From: CAYQCE01 sp964415885
Lineage (GTDB): Bacteria > Zixibacteria > MSB-5A5 > JAABVY01 > JAHJOQ01
Assembly (NCBI GenBank): GCA_964415885.1
Contig: CAYQCE010000008.1
Coordinates: forward strand, 1-64,000
Direction of reading: 5' to 3'
Length of the DNA stretch: 64,000 nt
The position numbers and the translations under genes were made by a program. The notes beneath the pieces were generated by a model, which saw only the letters and a program-made list of their open reading frames with translations, was not told the origin of the DNA and did not search any database. Shown here piece by piece: positions 26,760 to 35,548 of the stretch; position 1 is the first letter of the stretch, and every line of letters begins with the position of its first letter.

Positions 26760-28298
26760 ATGCTAATGGACGAACGGTACGTAAACTCGTCGAATCCGGC
26801 GCTGGATGTCTTTCTCTTCCAGCTTGCCACGAAGTACTCGATTTCGCGGACGTACTCACCCGGCGAGGTAATCTTTGCCGAGGGTGACACCGGAAGGACT
26901 ATGCTTCTGATCCTTGAAGGCATAGTCAAGGTGATGAAGCGCAGCTCCGAGGATGGGTCGCCTGTGGAGATCGCCAAGCGAGGCGCAGGTGAGTTCTTTG
27001 GCGAGATGGCTCTCGTCGAGCAGTCACCGCGGTTCGCGTCTGTCGTCGCAGTGACCGACTGTGAGGTGCTCGAGTTTTCGAAGGAGAATTTCGAGCGCAT
27101 AATCAAAGAGCAGCCCGCGCTTGCGACACGAGTACTGAGAAGCCTGTCGCGCAAACTGCGAGAGTCCGATTCCGACAGGATTGCAGAACTCGAGGAGAGC
27201 AACCGGCTGCTTGATGTGTCGAATAAGGAACTGAAGAGGCTTAACGCGTTTCTGGACACGGTTATTGACCAGTCTCCGACGGCGATTTTTATCACCACAA
27301 AGACAGGGAGCATCTTTCGTCGGAATGTCGCCGCCGATCGAATGTTCGAATTGTCTGAGGACGACATCAATTTCAATGTGCAGGATCTGTTTCAAGACTT
27401 GAGTATCGACGAATTCGGACTTGATTCCAACCCCAACTGGCACGGCGAGATTACAGCCAAACGCAGACAGGAAACCTTCCCGGCATATATCTCGGTGACA
27501 TCACTGACCGGGCACGACAATTCGATATTGTATCTCATAATCTGTCAGGATATATCCGAGTTACAGGCGTTCAACAAAGCGATGCGCGAGGTGGAGAGGT
27601 ACTCGAGCGCTCAATCCACCGCGGCCGAATTCGCACATGATTTGAAAAACTACTTCGGGGCAATCACCTGCGGAGTTGATCTCCTCCTTGAGAGCCTGTC
27701 AACCGAGCAGAGAGACAGGCTATCGCGGACCGTGGAAGCAGTACAATCGTCGGTGCGGCAGATAATGAACTATGTGGACAGCGCCATGGTACAGAGCAGA
27801 GACAGCTCCTCTGCAAAGCCGAAAGATGTCGCCAGTGTAATTAGGGCGGTCATGAGGTTTTGCAAGACACAGGTCCGCTTCCAGGGCATCGAGTTGAAAC
27901 TCTATGTTCACCCGAATACTCCCGGAACGATTCGTCTGAAAGAGGTGCAGGTTCAGAGTGTGATCCTGAATCTGCTCGTGAACGCCGCAGAAGCCCTTTC
28001 CGACCTGACGGATGGTGATCGCAAGCGAATAGCTGTTACTGTGGAACCGGAGAGCGACAGGCGGAACCTGCGTATCAGCGTCGCGGATAACGGGCCCGGC
28101 GTCGATCCGGAAATTCTACCGAGTCTGTTTAAGGAGCGCAAAACCACCAAGCGTGGGGGCCACGGCATCGGTCTCGTGTCAGTCGGCAAGATTATCAACA
28201 GCTATGGCGGATCGGTCGAGGTTCATTCCGAATTGGGCAAAGGTGCGACGTTCGAGGTTGTACTCCCGATCGAAGAGGGGTGTTCAGATGATGCTTGA
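26760..28298 (+). CDS. Cyclic-nucleotide-binding PAS sensor histidine kinase
   Basis: About 512 residues; the start is uncertain (ATG 26760 or 26766, TTG 26745; none has a good ribosome site). A cNMP-binding domain is at about 20-130. It has an intact phosphate-binding cassette, FFGEMALVEQSPRFASVVA, keeping the Glu and Arg that contact cAMP or cGMP. A coiled coil leads to a PAS domain (about 165-270), the phospho-acceptor His in EFAHDLKNYFGAI near 289, and an HATPase domain with NLLVNAAEAL, ADNGPGVD and GGHGIGLVSV. It lacks membrane segments, so it is cytoplasmic. No receiver gene is adjacent. A cyclase gene lies two genes downstream. It overlaps the next gene by 11 bp. Confidence 0.9.
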   Translation: MLMDERYVNSSNPALDVFLFQLATKYSISRTYSPGEVIFAEGDTGRTMLLILEGIVKVMKRSSEDGSPVEIAKRGAGEFFGEMALVEQSPRFASVVAVTDCEVLEFSKENFERIIKEQPALATRVLRSLSRKLRESDSDRIAELEESNRLLDVSNKELKRLNAFLDTVIDQSPTAIFITTKTGSIFRRNVAADRMFELSEDDINFNVQDLFQDLSIDEFGLDSNPNWHGEITAKRRQETFPAYISVTSLTGHDNSILYLIICQDISELQAFNKAMREVERYSSAQSTAAEFAHDLKNYFGAITCGVDLLLESLSTEQRDRLSRTVEAVQSSVRQIMNYVDSAMVQSRDSSSAKPKDVASVIRAVMRFCKTQVRFQGIELKLYVHPNTPGTIRLKEVQVQSVILNLLVNAAEALSDLTDGDRKRIAVTVEPESDRRNLRISVADNGPGVDPEILPSLFKERKTTKRGGHGIGLVSVGKIINSYGGSVEVHSELGKGATFEVVLPIEEGCSDDA

Positions 28299-28644
28299 TC
28301 CTCTCTTTTACCTGATTCTTGGCCACTACTTCGGTGACTTCGCACTCCAGACCGACAGAATGGCGAGAGATAAACAAGATTCAACATCGACTCTCAGCCT
28401 GCATGTTCTCATCTATACTATCACTGTGGCAGCGTTTCTGTTTCTCGGGCTGACTGTCAACGGCGACTGGAGACAGTATCTCAGTCTTGCAACTCTCGGA
28501 GTATTCGTGTTCGTGTATGTGGAACACTGGATTCAGGATCATCTTAAGGGCACAATGTTCAATGGCTCGAAACAGGGGTTTTATCTCGATCAGGGAGTGC
28601 ATCTGCTTGTTCTGTACGTAGTTCGCTTAGTTCTGTTCCGATAA
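28288..28644 (+). CDS. DUF3307 membrane protein
   Basis: 118 residues starting MMLDPLFYLILGHYFGDFALQTDRMARDK. The His/Asp-bearing first helix and HVLIYTITV, EHWIQDHLKG and YLDQGVHLLVLYVVRL are characteristic of DUF3307 (three to four membrane helices with conserved His, Asp and Gln). The molecular role is unknown; homologues often sit beside regulatory genes. The start lies inside the kinase 3' end (11-bp overlap, gagggg upstream), so the two are translationally coupled. Confidence 0.85.
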   Translation: MMLDPLFYLILGHYFGDFALQTDRMARDKQDSTSTLSLHVLIYTITVAAFLFLGLTVNGDWRQYLSLATLGVFVFVYVEHWIQDHLKGTMFNGSKQGFYLDQGVHLLVLYVVRLVLFR

Positions 28645-28663
28645 CCACCGCGGGCCGGTAATC

Positions 28664-31600
28664 ATGATTGAAGCATACTTTCCACGCACATTGATCCGCT
28701 GGTACAATGCAAACTGCGGCTCCAATATCCACAGGTCGACGCGCCTCAATGGTGTGCTGGCGTTCATAGATGCGTCCGGGTTCACTGCGTTGACGAGAAG
28801 GCTCGGCAGCCACGGTCGCGAGGGATCTGAGATTCTCACTCGCATCCTGAACCATTTCTTCGAAGAGATCGGGGCGGTTGTTCTACGGAGGAACGGCGAC
28901 ATATTCAAGTTCGCCGGGGACGCTCTCTGGGCTTATTTTGAAAAGTTCCCTGAACCGGTTGTCTTTCTCGATGAGATTATGCGGGCGGTCGACACGGTGA
29001 ACGCATCGGAGTCCGAGATAAGCTCCAGTCCCCTGACAGTGCATATCGGCGCTGAGAAGGGCGAATTCGGGCTCGTGACGTTCGGTGATCCGGAGAGCCG
29101 ACTCGAGGCTGAACCGGTCGGTGCCCTCCTCGAAAGCGTGTACAAAGCATGCGATATCGCTTCCGCAAACGAGATCGCAATCGGATCGAGACTCTTTGAG
29201 GACGCAGCATTTCCAGAACAGTATGTCGACGCTGGTGACGGCTACTTCAGAGCGGCTCTTCCAAAGAAAGGGCTGTCTACGGATTCACTGCATGGCCGCG
29301 CAGCACCCGAGGTAATCCGACACGGAAGAGCTATCCTCGAGAAGTACGTGCCCGGCGAGGTATTGAGTCGTCTGCAGAGCGGCGACGCCGAGATGTCAGA
29401 GTTCCAGAGCGAGCACCGGGAAGTCGCCGTGCTCTTCGTGAATATTCGCTGGTCAGAGAAGGAGATCAGACTCGAGTTTGATGAATCAGTGAATGAGAAG
29501 ATGAGACGTATCTTTGAAGTCATACAGAGTCTCGGCGGAAGCATTGCCAGAATCGACCCGTTTCTTCCCGGCCACAAACTCCTCGTACTCTTCGGTGCCC
29601 CGGTTAAACGCGAGGATGACATAGCGAGAGCGTTAAAATGCGCGCGAAGGCTGGCAGAGCATTCGAACTCGGAGTTCACAATCCGATGCGGGCTGGCGCA
29701 TGGTGCTTTGTTCTGCGGTGAGGTCGGATCGTCATCTCGAAAAGAATACACTGTGATGGGCGAAGCGGTTAACATGGCTGCGCGTCTTATGTCTAAGGCG
29801 GAAGATGGGAGTATACTCATTGATAGCGTGTTCAGGTCGCAATTGCCTGATGTCGTTCGGACTGAGACAGTCCATCTCAAGCTCAAGGGAGTGGGCGAGT
29901 CAGTTCCATGTTTCAGATTCGTCGAGATTGCTGAAACCGGGCATCTCAGGGATAGTGGCGCAGTAGATGAGCTTATAGGACGGGACCGCGAACTCCGGAT
30001 TCTGCGCAGATTGCTCGGCGGTCCGGACACCGCTACCGGCTCCGCTATCGTTGTCACAGGTGATGCCGGAGTCGGGAAGTCATCGCTTCTCGCAGCCGCT
30101 GCGGGCTATGCGGCCCCGGAATCCGCTATAACGATCAACTGCAGAGATGCAATTCTCCTTGGCCGAGGCTGGCTGGCCAGAACGCTTTTGATGCAGCTCC
30201 TGGGGTGCAATAACGGTGATGAAAGCGATCTCATCAGTTTCGTTAGTGAGCACACGGATGAGAGATGGCTGCCACTAATGGGAGATATTCTCGAATGGCA
30301 ATTGGAGGACAATCCATGGACCACCGGGCTGTCGCCGGAGCTCAGATCGAGCAAACTCGAAGAACTGTTTGGAGATATCTTTGCAAAAGCAGCTCCCGAC
30401 GGATGCGCATCCATTCTAATCGATGATGTCGACAAAGCGGACGAGCTGTCGCGAAAACTCGTGCTTTCATGCATTGGGGAACCCTCGCGCTGCCGCTTTG
30501 TACTGAGCGCACGTGATCCGTTAGATAATATGTCAGGGAAGGAATCGATTGAGTCGCTGCAACTCGAGGCACCCTCTGAGTCGGATTGGTGGGAGTACTT
30601 CGCGCGAAAATGTGATCTCGGGAAACGTGAGGTCGAACTCTTCGAGCAAGTCCTTGATTCGTCGGAGGGCAATCCGCTTTATGTGAAAGACATATTAGCC
30701 AAGCTGAATTCTGACGGCAGTCTTGTCAAGAATGCGGTGACCGGGAAACTCGAGCTGATCGAGACTCGTCTCGAGCTCACCGTACCGAAAAACATCTATG
30801 ATCTGCAATTGATGAGATTCGATGAACTCGAAGAAGCCGACAGATCGCTCCTTAAAACCGCGAGCGTGTATCCATCCGATTTCTCCGTTTCAGGCCTCGC
30901 CGCTTTGACGAAATCGGACGAGAACATGCTCTCGAGCCGACTGAAGTTCCTTGCTGGAAAGGGGTTTGTTACAGCGGAAACCGATTTCAACTCGCTACGA
31001 TTCAAGCACCCGATATTGCGCGAAGCCGTCTATGCCTGTGTGCCCGAGTCGAACCTGCGCGAACTGCATTCCCGCGCGGCCAAAGTTCTGCTCGAGTCAG
31101 GTTTCGCCGGATGCAAAATCCTGGCGTATCATTTTGTCCGGTCGGATGAACCGAGTCGAGGATTCGAGTATGCGCTTGAGGCAGCTAAAAAGGCGGCGCA
31201 TGCGAATTCCATATCCGACTCGATGAAATTTTTCGAGGATTGTCGTCGTGTGCTCGATGTGTCCGATGCGCGCGCCGTGGAGTCGAATTTGGTGTTCGAG
31301 TTCTACAGAGAGTATGTCAGATCTCTGGTGCTCAACTCGAAACTCAGTGAGGCGTACTCAGTTTGCAGGAAATGGCGGCAGTTCGCGAAGCGAGAAGGGA
31401 CGACCGAACAGGCGCTCGATGCCGGGGTTGAAACGGCACACATCCTGTGGATGGAGTCGAAGTACGACAGGTGCAGACGGGTGATCGGTCCCGTTCTTCG
31501 CGCCGCTGAATCCGGAGGTCTGGTTAGACAACGAGTCAAATCATATCTGGTGCTTGCGGAAGTTGACCGCCGGTCGGCAAACTTCAGGCAGGCTGAGCTC

Positions 31601-32704
31601 ACTATACGAGAAGCCATCAAGGCAATGCGCGACGGTGACGATCGATCCACACTGGTAGGAGCTTACAACAAGCTCGGGCTGGCACTCTGGGCGCAGGGAA
31701 GATTGGCAGAGGCGGCCGACAGCTATCGCAAGAGCCTCGAATTCTGCAGCGAAAGCGACGGTATGTACTCGAGAGCGCAGGGTTCGAACAACTTGGCGAT
31801 CATCCTGTGGGAGCTCGGCAACTTCAACGGAGCCACCGGGAAACTGAATGAATCTTTGGAAATATTCCGGAGTATCGGTGATCGAAGAAACGAGGCGTAC
31901 GCTTCAGGGAATCTCGCAAGCCTTTATATCATTCAGGGCAGGTTGAAGGATGCAGAGATGCTGTTCCTTCAGGCCGATCAGATTTTCGAGAGGCTGAAGG
32001 ACCGTCACGCGCACTTCTACACGATTGGGAATCTTGGAGATATCGACGTCATACTCGGTGATCTGGACAAAGCCGAGGATCGCTTCACTGCGGCGGCGGA
32101 ATTTGCCGAATCCGTCGGCGATGAGGAACTGAAGGCCGAATGCGGTGTGAGATTCGGCGATGTGGCCTTTTTTAGAAGAGATTGGAATCGAGCCGATAAA
32201 CTGTACCGGGAAGCGGAGCATCTCTCAGAATCGATCGGTTCTGTCGAGTACCTCACTCGAGCGCGGATCGGAAGAGCTCGTTTGATGATCGGCCTTAAAA
32301 AACCGGATGAGGCGCGACCATTGATTGACCTGATCGAGGAATCCGCTCGCGAGGAGCACAAAATAGTCGTGGAGAATGAAGCTCGATTTCTCCAGGGCGA
32401 ATATCACCGAATTCGAGGTGATGACACCGCCGCCGTCGATCGATTCGTCAGGACGCTCGAGTATGCGTCGGCGGAGGGCGTATTCGAGCTGAGATTCAAA
32501 TCCGCCGTCAGGTTGTTCGAACTCGACGAGTCCCGCAGGACGGATATGACACGCGAGATTAGTGATGTCGCCGACACGTTCATCTCTGACAACGACAAAG
32601 ATCATTGGGATGTCGTTCTGAGATCGCCATACTTCTCTTATTTCACGAGTCCGGAAATCGGCGCCATAGTCTTCAGAAATACCAGTCAAACCTACACTCT
32701 ATAG
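28664..32704 (+). CDS. Class III adenylyl/guanylyl cyclase with NTPase and TPR domains (soluble adenylyl cyclase-like)
   Basis: 1346 residues, cytoplasmic. First cyclase domain (about 25-185): both metal-binding aspartates are present (AFIDASGFTAL and FKFAGDALWAYF), but the N-x-x-x-R transition-state motif is missing. Second domain (about 225-405): the metal Asp is replaced (VLFVNIRW, HKLLVLFG), while EYTVMGEAVNMAARL keeps Asn and Arg. Together they could form one complete active site, like the C1/C2 pair of mammalian adenylyl cyclases. Next come a P-loop NTPase (VVTGDAGVGKSSLL near 465) and a long TPR region (about 850-1250), the order found in soluble adenylyl cyclase. It lies 19 bp after the DUF3307 gene, in the same operon as a cNMP-sensing kinase. 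Confidence 0.9.
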   Translation: MIEAYFPRTLIRWYNANCGSNIHRSTRLNGVLAFIDASGFTALTRRLGSHGREGSEILTRILNHFFEEIGAVVLRRNGDIFKFAGDALWAYFEKFPEPVVFLDEIMRAVDTVNASESEISSSPLTVHIGAEKGEFGLVTFGDPESRLEAEPVGALLESVYKACDIASANEIAIGSRLFEDAAFPEQYVDAGDGYFRAALPKKGLSTDSLHGRAAPEVIRHGRAILEKYVPGEVLSRLQSGDAEMSEFQSEHREVAVLFVNIRWSEKEIRLEFDESVNEKMRRIFEVIQSLGGSIARIDPFLPGHKLLVLFGAPVKREDDIARALKCARRLAEHSNSEFTIRCGLAHGALFCGEVGSSSRKEYTVMGEAVNMAARLMSKAEDGSILIDSVFRSQLPDVVRTETVHLKLKGVGESVPCFRFVEIAETGHLRDSGAVDELIGRDRELRILRRLLGGPDTATGSAIVVTGDAGVGKSSLLAAAAGYAAPESAITINCRDAILLGRGWLARTLLMQLLGCNNGDESDLISFVSEHTDERWLPLMGDILEWQLEDNPWTTGLSPELRSSKLEELFGDIFAKAAPDGCASILIDDVDKADELSRKLVLSCIGEPSRCRFVLSARDPLDNMSGKESIESLQLEAPSESDWWEYFARKCDLGKREVELFEQVLDSSEGNPLYVKDILAKLNSDGSLVKNAVTGKLELIETRLELTVPKNIYDLQLMRFDELEEADRSLLKTASVYPSDFSVSGLAALTKSDENMLSSRLKFLAGKGFVTAETDFNSLRFKHPILREAVYACVPESNLRELHSRAAKVLLESGFAGCKILAYHFVRSDEPSRGFEYALEAAKKAAHANSISDSMKFFEDCRRVLDVSDARAVESNLVFEFYREYVRSLVLNSKLSEAYSVCRKWRQFAKREGTTEQALDAGVETAHILWMESKYDRCRRVIGPVLRAAESGGLVRQRVKSYLVLAEVDRRSANFRQAELTIREAIKAMRDGDDRSTLVGAYNKLGLALWAQGRLAEAADSYRKSLEFCSESDGMYSRAQGSNNLAIILWELGNFNGATGKLNESLEIFRSIGDRRNEAYASGNLASLYIIQGRLKDAEMLFLQADQIFERLKDRHAHFYTIGNLGDIDVILGDLDKAEDRFTAAAEFAESVGDEELKAECGVRFGDVAFFRRDWNRADKLYREAEHLSESIGSVEYLTRARIGRARLMIGLKKPDEARPLIDLIEESAREEHKIVVENEARFLQGEYHRIRGDDTAAVDRFVRTLEYASAEGVFELRFKSAVRLFELDESRRTDMTREISDVADTFISDNDKDHWDVVLRSPYFSYFTSPEIGAIVFRNTSQTYTL

Positions 32705-32916
32705 ACCAATCCCGATAGTAGATCTTCGCGCTTTCCTTTATCTGTGCAAGGCCGGAACTCGGTTCAGCGATTGAGCAGGTGGTTCAATATGAACCGCGCC
32801 ACTGCGTTATGGAAATAAATGTGTATCCGGTCGTTTCGCTGAGCAGATAGGGAACAGTCTTTGCAGTTACATTGAATGGATCACGATTCGGTGCGAAAGC
32901 GTGGGAGAGGCAAACG
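32705..32916 (+). other. Intergenic region upstream of mini-gene
   Basis: 212 bp following the cyclase gene. No convincing promoter or terminator was recognised; open frames on either strand lack ribosome sites. Confidence 0.3.
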
Positions 32917-33015
32917 ATGTCAAGAGCGCGAAAGACAGTCAGCGAGTTAAATATCTGGGGACCGGCTTTGATCCTGGTTCTTGTCTTATGTATCCTGCTT
33001 CTTTTTACGAAGTGA
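32917..33015 (+). CDS. 32-residue membrane mini-protein, relict paralogue of the next lipoprotein
   Basis: A 32-codon frame with a good ribosome site (gggagagg at 32903-32910, 6 bases before ATG). The product has a basic N-terminus (MSRARKTVSELNIWGP), then one hydrophobic segment (ALILVLVLCILLLF) ending T-K. The core LNIWGPAL matches LNLWGPAL at the same place in the signal peptide of the lipoprotein at 33348, but the lipobox Cys and the mature domain are absent. It is either an expressed single-span peptide or the remnant of a decayed gene copy. Confidence 0.5.
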   Translation: MSRARKTVSELNIWGPALILVLVLCILLLFTK

Positions 33016-33347
33016 TACTCCAACGGTGCGGCCACTTGAGATCTCACTTACCAGTTATCAGTTATCAGTCATGCCCTATACTGTATTGACTCAATCCCAC
33101 AGAGTAGACGCAAGCTGTTTCATTTCTGAAAGAACGTGTGGATGCGTTCAACTATGATACAGACCACTAAAGTGATTGACTTCATGTGAGTTACCTCGGA
33201 TAGCCCGAGCTTTAGCACCAGGGTTGCACATTTCGGGTTGGCATCTTGCTAATTGAATGGAAGGACGGAAGGAAGAAGTTGAGTGGGAGTAGGCGAGATA
33301 GCGAGCCGGAAACCGAAAACAGAAAGGCAGAGCAGCGGAGAAACAAA
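33016..33347 (+). other. Intergenic region before the lipoprotein gene
   Basis: 332 bp. It holds a short direct repeat (agttatc twice, near 33054-33068) and, close to the end, the ribosome site gcggag. An upstream in-frame TTG could extend the lipoprotein by 34 polar residues but has no support. No clear promoter was found. Confidence 0.3.
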
Positions 33348-33989
33348 ATGCGCACTTCACGAAGTCTGTTAGGTAAGTTAAACCTCTGGGGGCCGGCACT
33401 CTCAATCATGTTGATAGCCGGTCTGCTCGTACTGTTCGGGGCTGGATGTGGCGATGATCCGGTCAGTGTGGAGAATGAGACCCTCGTAACCGGCGGTCTG
33501 GTCACGGATGCGGACACCGACCCGAATGAGAATTTCAATGCAATGTCGTTGGGGACCAGAGAGGTTTCTATCGCCGATGAAGATGTCATAGGGGATGTCG
33601 ATCCCAGTTCAGCACTGATATCGCCGGTGATAGGAGGTTCGTTCGAGTACGACAACGGCAGTTTCGTTTTCACCGTCCCGTCAGGGGCCGTCAGAGAGTC
33701 TGTTGTGATTACTGCTGAGTCAAGGAAAGTGTTGCGAGACGGCCGATTAGCCTACGTGCACGAATTCGGTCCCGATGGTCTCGTATTCGATGTCCCTGCC
33801 GAGATCAGCTTCAACCCGGATCTGCTTGGGGGCGATGTCAAGTATGTTGCTCTCTACTATATTAACCCGGACAAGCGTACCTGGCAGCTCGAGAGTGTTC
33901 AGTCAGCGACCGTGGACAGCAAAACGGGCGAGAGAGCTGTCACACTGCCCGTGCGCCACTTCTCCAAGTACGGAATCTCCGGCTGGTAA
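33348..33989 (+). CDS. Lipoprotein with ZU5-like beta domain
   Basis: 213 residues. Lipoprotein signal: basic N-terminus, LNLWGPALSIMLIAGLLVLF, then lipobox G-A-G-C. After an acidic linker comes a domain of about 100 residues (GGSFEYDNGSFVFTVPSGAVRESVVITAES, then FGPDGLVFDVPAEISFNPD) resembling the ZU5-type fold found in bacterial surface lipoproteins. It ends HFSKYGISGW, shared almost exactly with the next gene. It is probably envelope-anchored; its role is unknown. Start ATG 33348 follows gcggag by 7 bases. Confidence 0.75.
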   Translation: MRTSRSLLGKLNLWGPALSIMLIAGLLVLFGAGCGDDPVSVENETLVTGGLVTDADTDPNENFNAMSLGTREVSIADEDVIGDVDPSSALISPVIGGSFEYDNGSFVFTVPSGAVRESVVITAESRKVLRDGRLAYVHEFGPDGLVFDVPAEISFNPDLLGGDVKYVALYYINPDKRTWQLESVQSATVDSKTGERAVTLPVRHFSKYGISGW

Positions 33990-34017
33990 GCACCAGCCAC
34001 GATTTACTGCCTGCACA

Positions 34018-34044
34018 AAGCCCGGAGCGAGATGCTCCGGGCTT
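34018..34044 (+). terminator. Hairpin terminator after the first lipoprotein gene
   Basis: aagcccggagc (34018-34028), loop gagat, gctccgggctt (34034-34044): an 11-bp perfect stem followed by tcgaattt. It separates the two paralogous lipoprotein genes. Confidence 0.75.
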
Positions 34045-34343
34045 TCGAATTTGCGGTACAATCCACCACCATGACTGTCTTTGACTGACTGAGTGATGGG
34101 TCCTGCCCTTAAAGTGTGGATGCAATCCGATATTTTTTGCACGAATAGGAAGTGGTTGACAAAAAAAACAGGAGCGGTTCACAAGTGATACACCCGATCG
34201 ATCACGCTGTTAGACAGTAGTTTCGCTCGATCGCGCCAATCTTTAGGTCTCAGTTTGAACACATTGGACGGCACGTTGCTTTTAGTATGGTACGGATAGA
34301 ATGAAAGAAAATACTCTGAAGATATCGAGATAGGAGGAGCAAG
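34045..34343 (+). other. Intergenic region before the second lipoprotein gene
   Basis: About 300 bp without a supported gene. The only clear element is the ribosome site aggaggag at 34333-34339. Open frames on the minus strand here lack start signals. Confidence 0.3.
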
Positions 34344-34994
34344 ATGAAAAGACATGGCAGAACTCGACTCGGACGACTCGCGAAGCCAGTCTTGAGCAGC
34401 TTTGTAATCGCGACGGTGCTGATCTTTTTGGCCGCAGGTTGTGGAACGGATACGGTAGGAACAAGCACCGATCAGGGCAGAAGCGGGAGTTACTTCGACC
34501 AGCCCTACATGAACCCCGCGGATATACTGAACGGCGGTACGGAGCCATCTGAAATTATCGTGCTGACCGGCCAGGGCATGGTAGATAATAGTCATGGTGG
34601 TGAGGTAGTCGTCGACGACGATCGGTTCGTTCTCGATGTCCCATCGTGGGCAGTTTCGAATGCGACCATGATTGACATGAAAGTTGAGAAGTTCAGGTAC
34701 GCTGATGCAGAGACAGTGATATTGTTCGATTTCGGACCGGACGGACTCGCGTTCGACAGACCTGCCACACTCCGGATCAATACGGCTGAATTCGATGCGA
34801 CCGTGCAGTACGTATCATTCTACTATCTGAATCCGAATTCGAATACCTGGGAACTTCAGACGATCGTGCTGTCGGATGACGATGATGATGATGATGATGA
34901 CGACGATGAAGATGACGATGACGATGATGATGATGGAGAAGAAATTGAGATCCCGGTCTACCACTTCTCCAAGTATGGAGTGTCGGGCTGGTAG
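34344..34994 (+). CDS. Paralogous lipoprotein with ZU5-like domain and poly-aspartate tract
   Basis: 216 residues. Lipoprotein signal LSSFVIATVLIFLAAGCG. The domain (about 85-175) parallels the previous gene: DDRFVLDVPSWAVSNATMIDMKVE, then FGPDGLAFDRPATLRIN and VQYVSFYYLNPNSNTW. An acidic run of about 20 residues, almost all Asp, is encoded by alternating gat/gac codons at about 34876-34935, replacing a short loop in the paralogue. It ends VYHFSKYGVSGW. The tract could bind Ca or mark slippage expansion. Strong aggagg ribosome site. Confidence 0.75.
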   Translation: MKRHGRTRLGRLAKPVLSSFVIATVLIFLAAGCGTDTVGTSTDQGRSGSYFDQPYMNPADILNGGTEPSEIIVLTGQGMVDNSHGGEVVVDDDRFVLDVPSWAVSNATMIDMKVEKFRYADAETVILFDFGPDGLAFDRPATLRINTAEFDATVQYVSFYYLNPNSNTWELQTIVLSDDDDDDDDDDDEDDDDDDDDGEEIEIPVYHFSKYGVSGW

Positions 34995-35075
34995 ATGAAT
35001 GTCAACTCTCGATAGGAGGTATCTGAAAAGAGCCATCGCAACAGAGAGGTACAGACGTCGATCCCTCGCGCACGA

Positions 35076-35140
35076 GGGCTTGTTGAAAAGGGCGGGCAGG
35101 ACCTGACCGAACTTCACTACCCGCCCTTTTCAACAAGCCC
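35076..35140. repeat. Long perfect hairpin, MITE-like end pair
   Basis: gggcttgttgaaaagggcggg (35076-35096) is a 21-bp perfect inverted repeat of 35120-35140, around a 23-nt loop. The outer gggcttgttgaaaa is the same terminal sequence as in the element at 26516-26689, so this looks like a minimal or internally deleted copy. Confidence 0.7.
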
Positions 35141-35548
35141 GAAGGCGGGAACCCATCTTTTGTCTTAGAGCCGGTGATTCGCAAGCCATGTGGCCACCCG
35201 ACATAGCGGCACTCCAGTGGAGAGCTTTTCGATTGCTCGCAGAAGAAGAGAAGATAGACCCCCGTCTTCACGGGGGTGACAGGAGAAGGTGGGTGAAGCG
35301 AAACACTTAAGCGAAAACTGCTATCGGAAATGTCACCAATGTTGCGGTAATGTTGCGGTCCGTACAGAAGAAGAAACCGGCCCGAAAGGCGGGCTGCCCA
35401 ACCCTTAGTATATGACTTGAATATACATCATATAGTCCTTCCCGCAACAAATGGCAAAATAAAAAAAGGTGCCGACTACTTTGTCAACACCCTGAGGCGG
35501 GACCTAACGGTCCCGCCTGTCGTCCAGCGTTGGGATGGAGGAGAGAAT
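35141..35548. other. Intergenic region between converging genes
   Basis: About 400 bp. It holds several GC-rich short hairpins (cccccgtcttcacggggg near 35258), an A-rich stretch near 35456-35467, and the terminator at 35495-35518. No supported gene. Confidence 0.35.
35495..35518 (-). terminator. Hairpin terminator after the DUF4397 gene
   Basis: aggcgggacc (35495-35504), loop taac, ggtcccgcct (35509-35518): a 10-bp perfect stem 31 bp beyond the stop of the minus-strand gene. There is no immediate T-run. Confidence 0.65.

Noticed and set aside
34179..34595. 138-codon minus-strand frame across the start of the second lipoprotein gene
   Set aside because: It overlaps a well-supported lipoprotein start and ribosome site and has no own signals.
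34876..34941. Asp-codon run as a frameshifting or sequencing artefact
   Set aside because: The frame stays open through it and the conserved C-terminal HFSKYGVSGW follows in frame, so the gene is intact.
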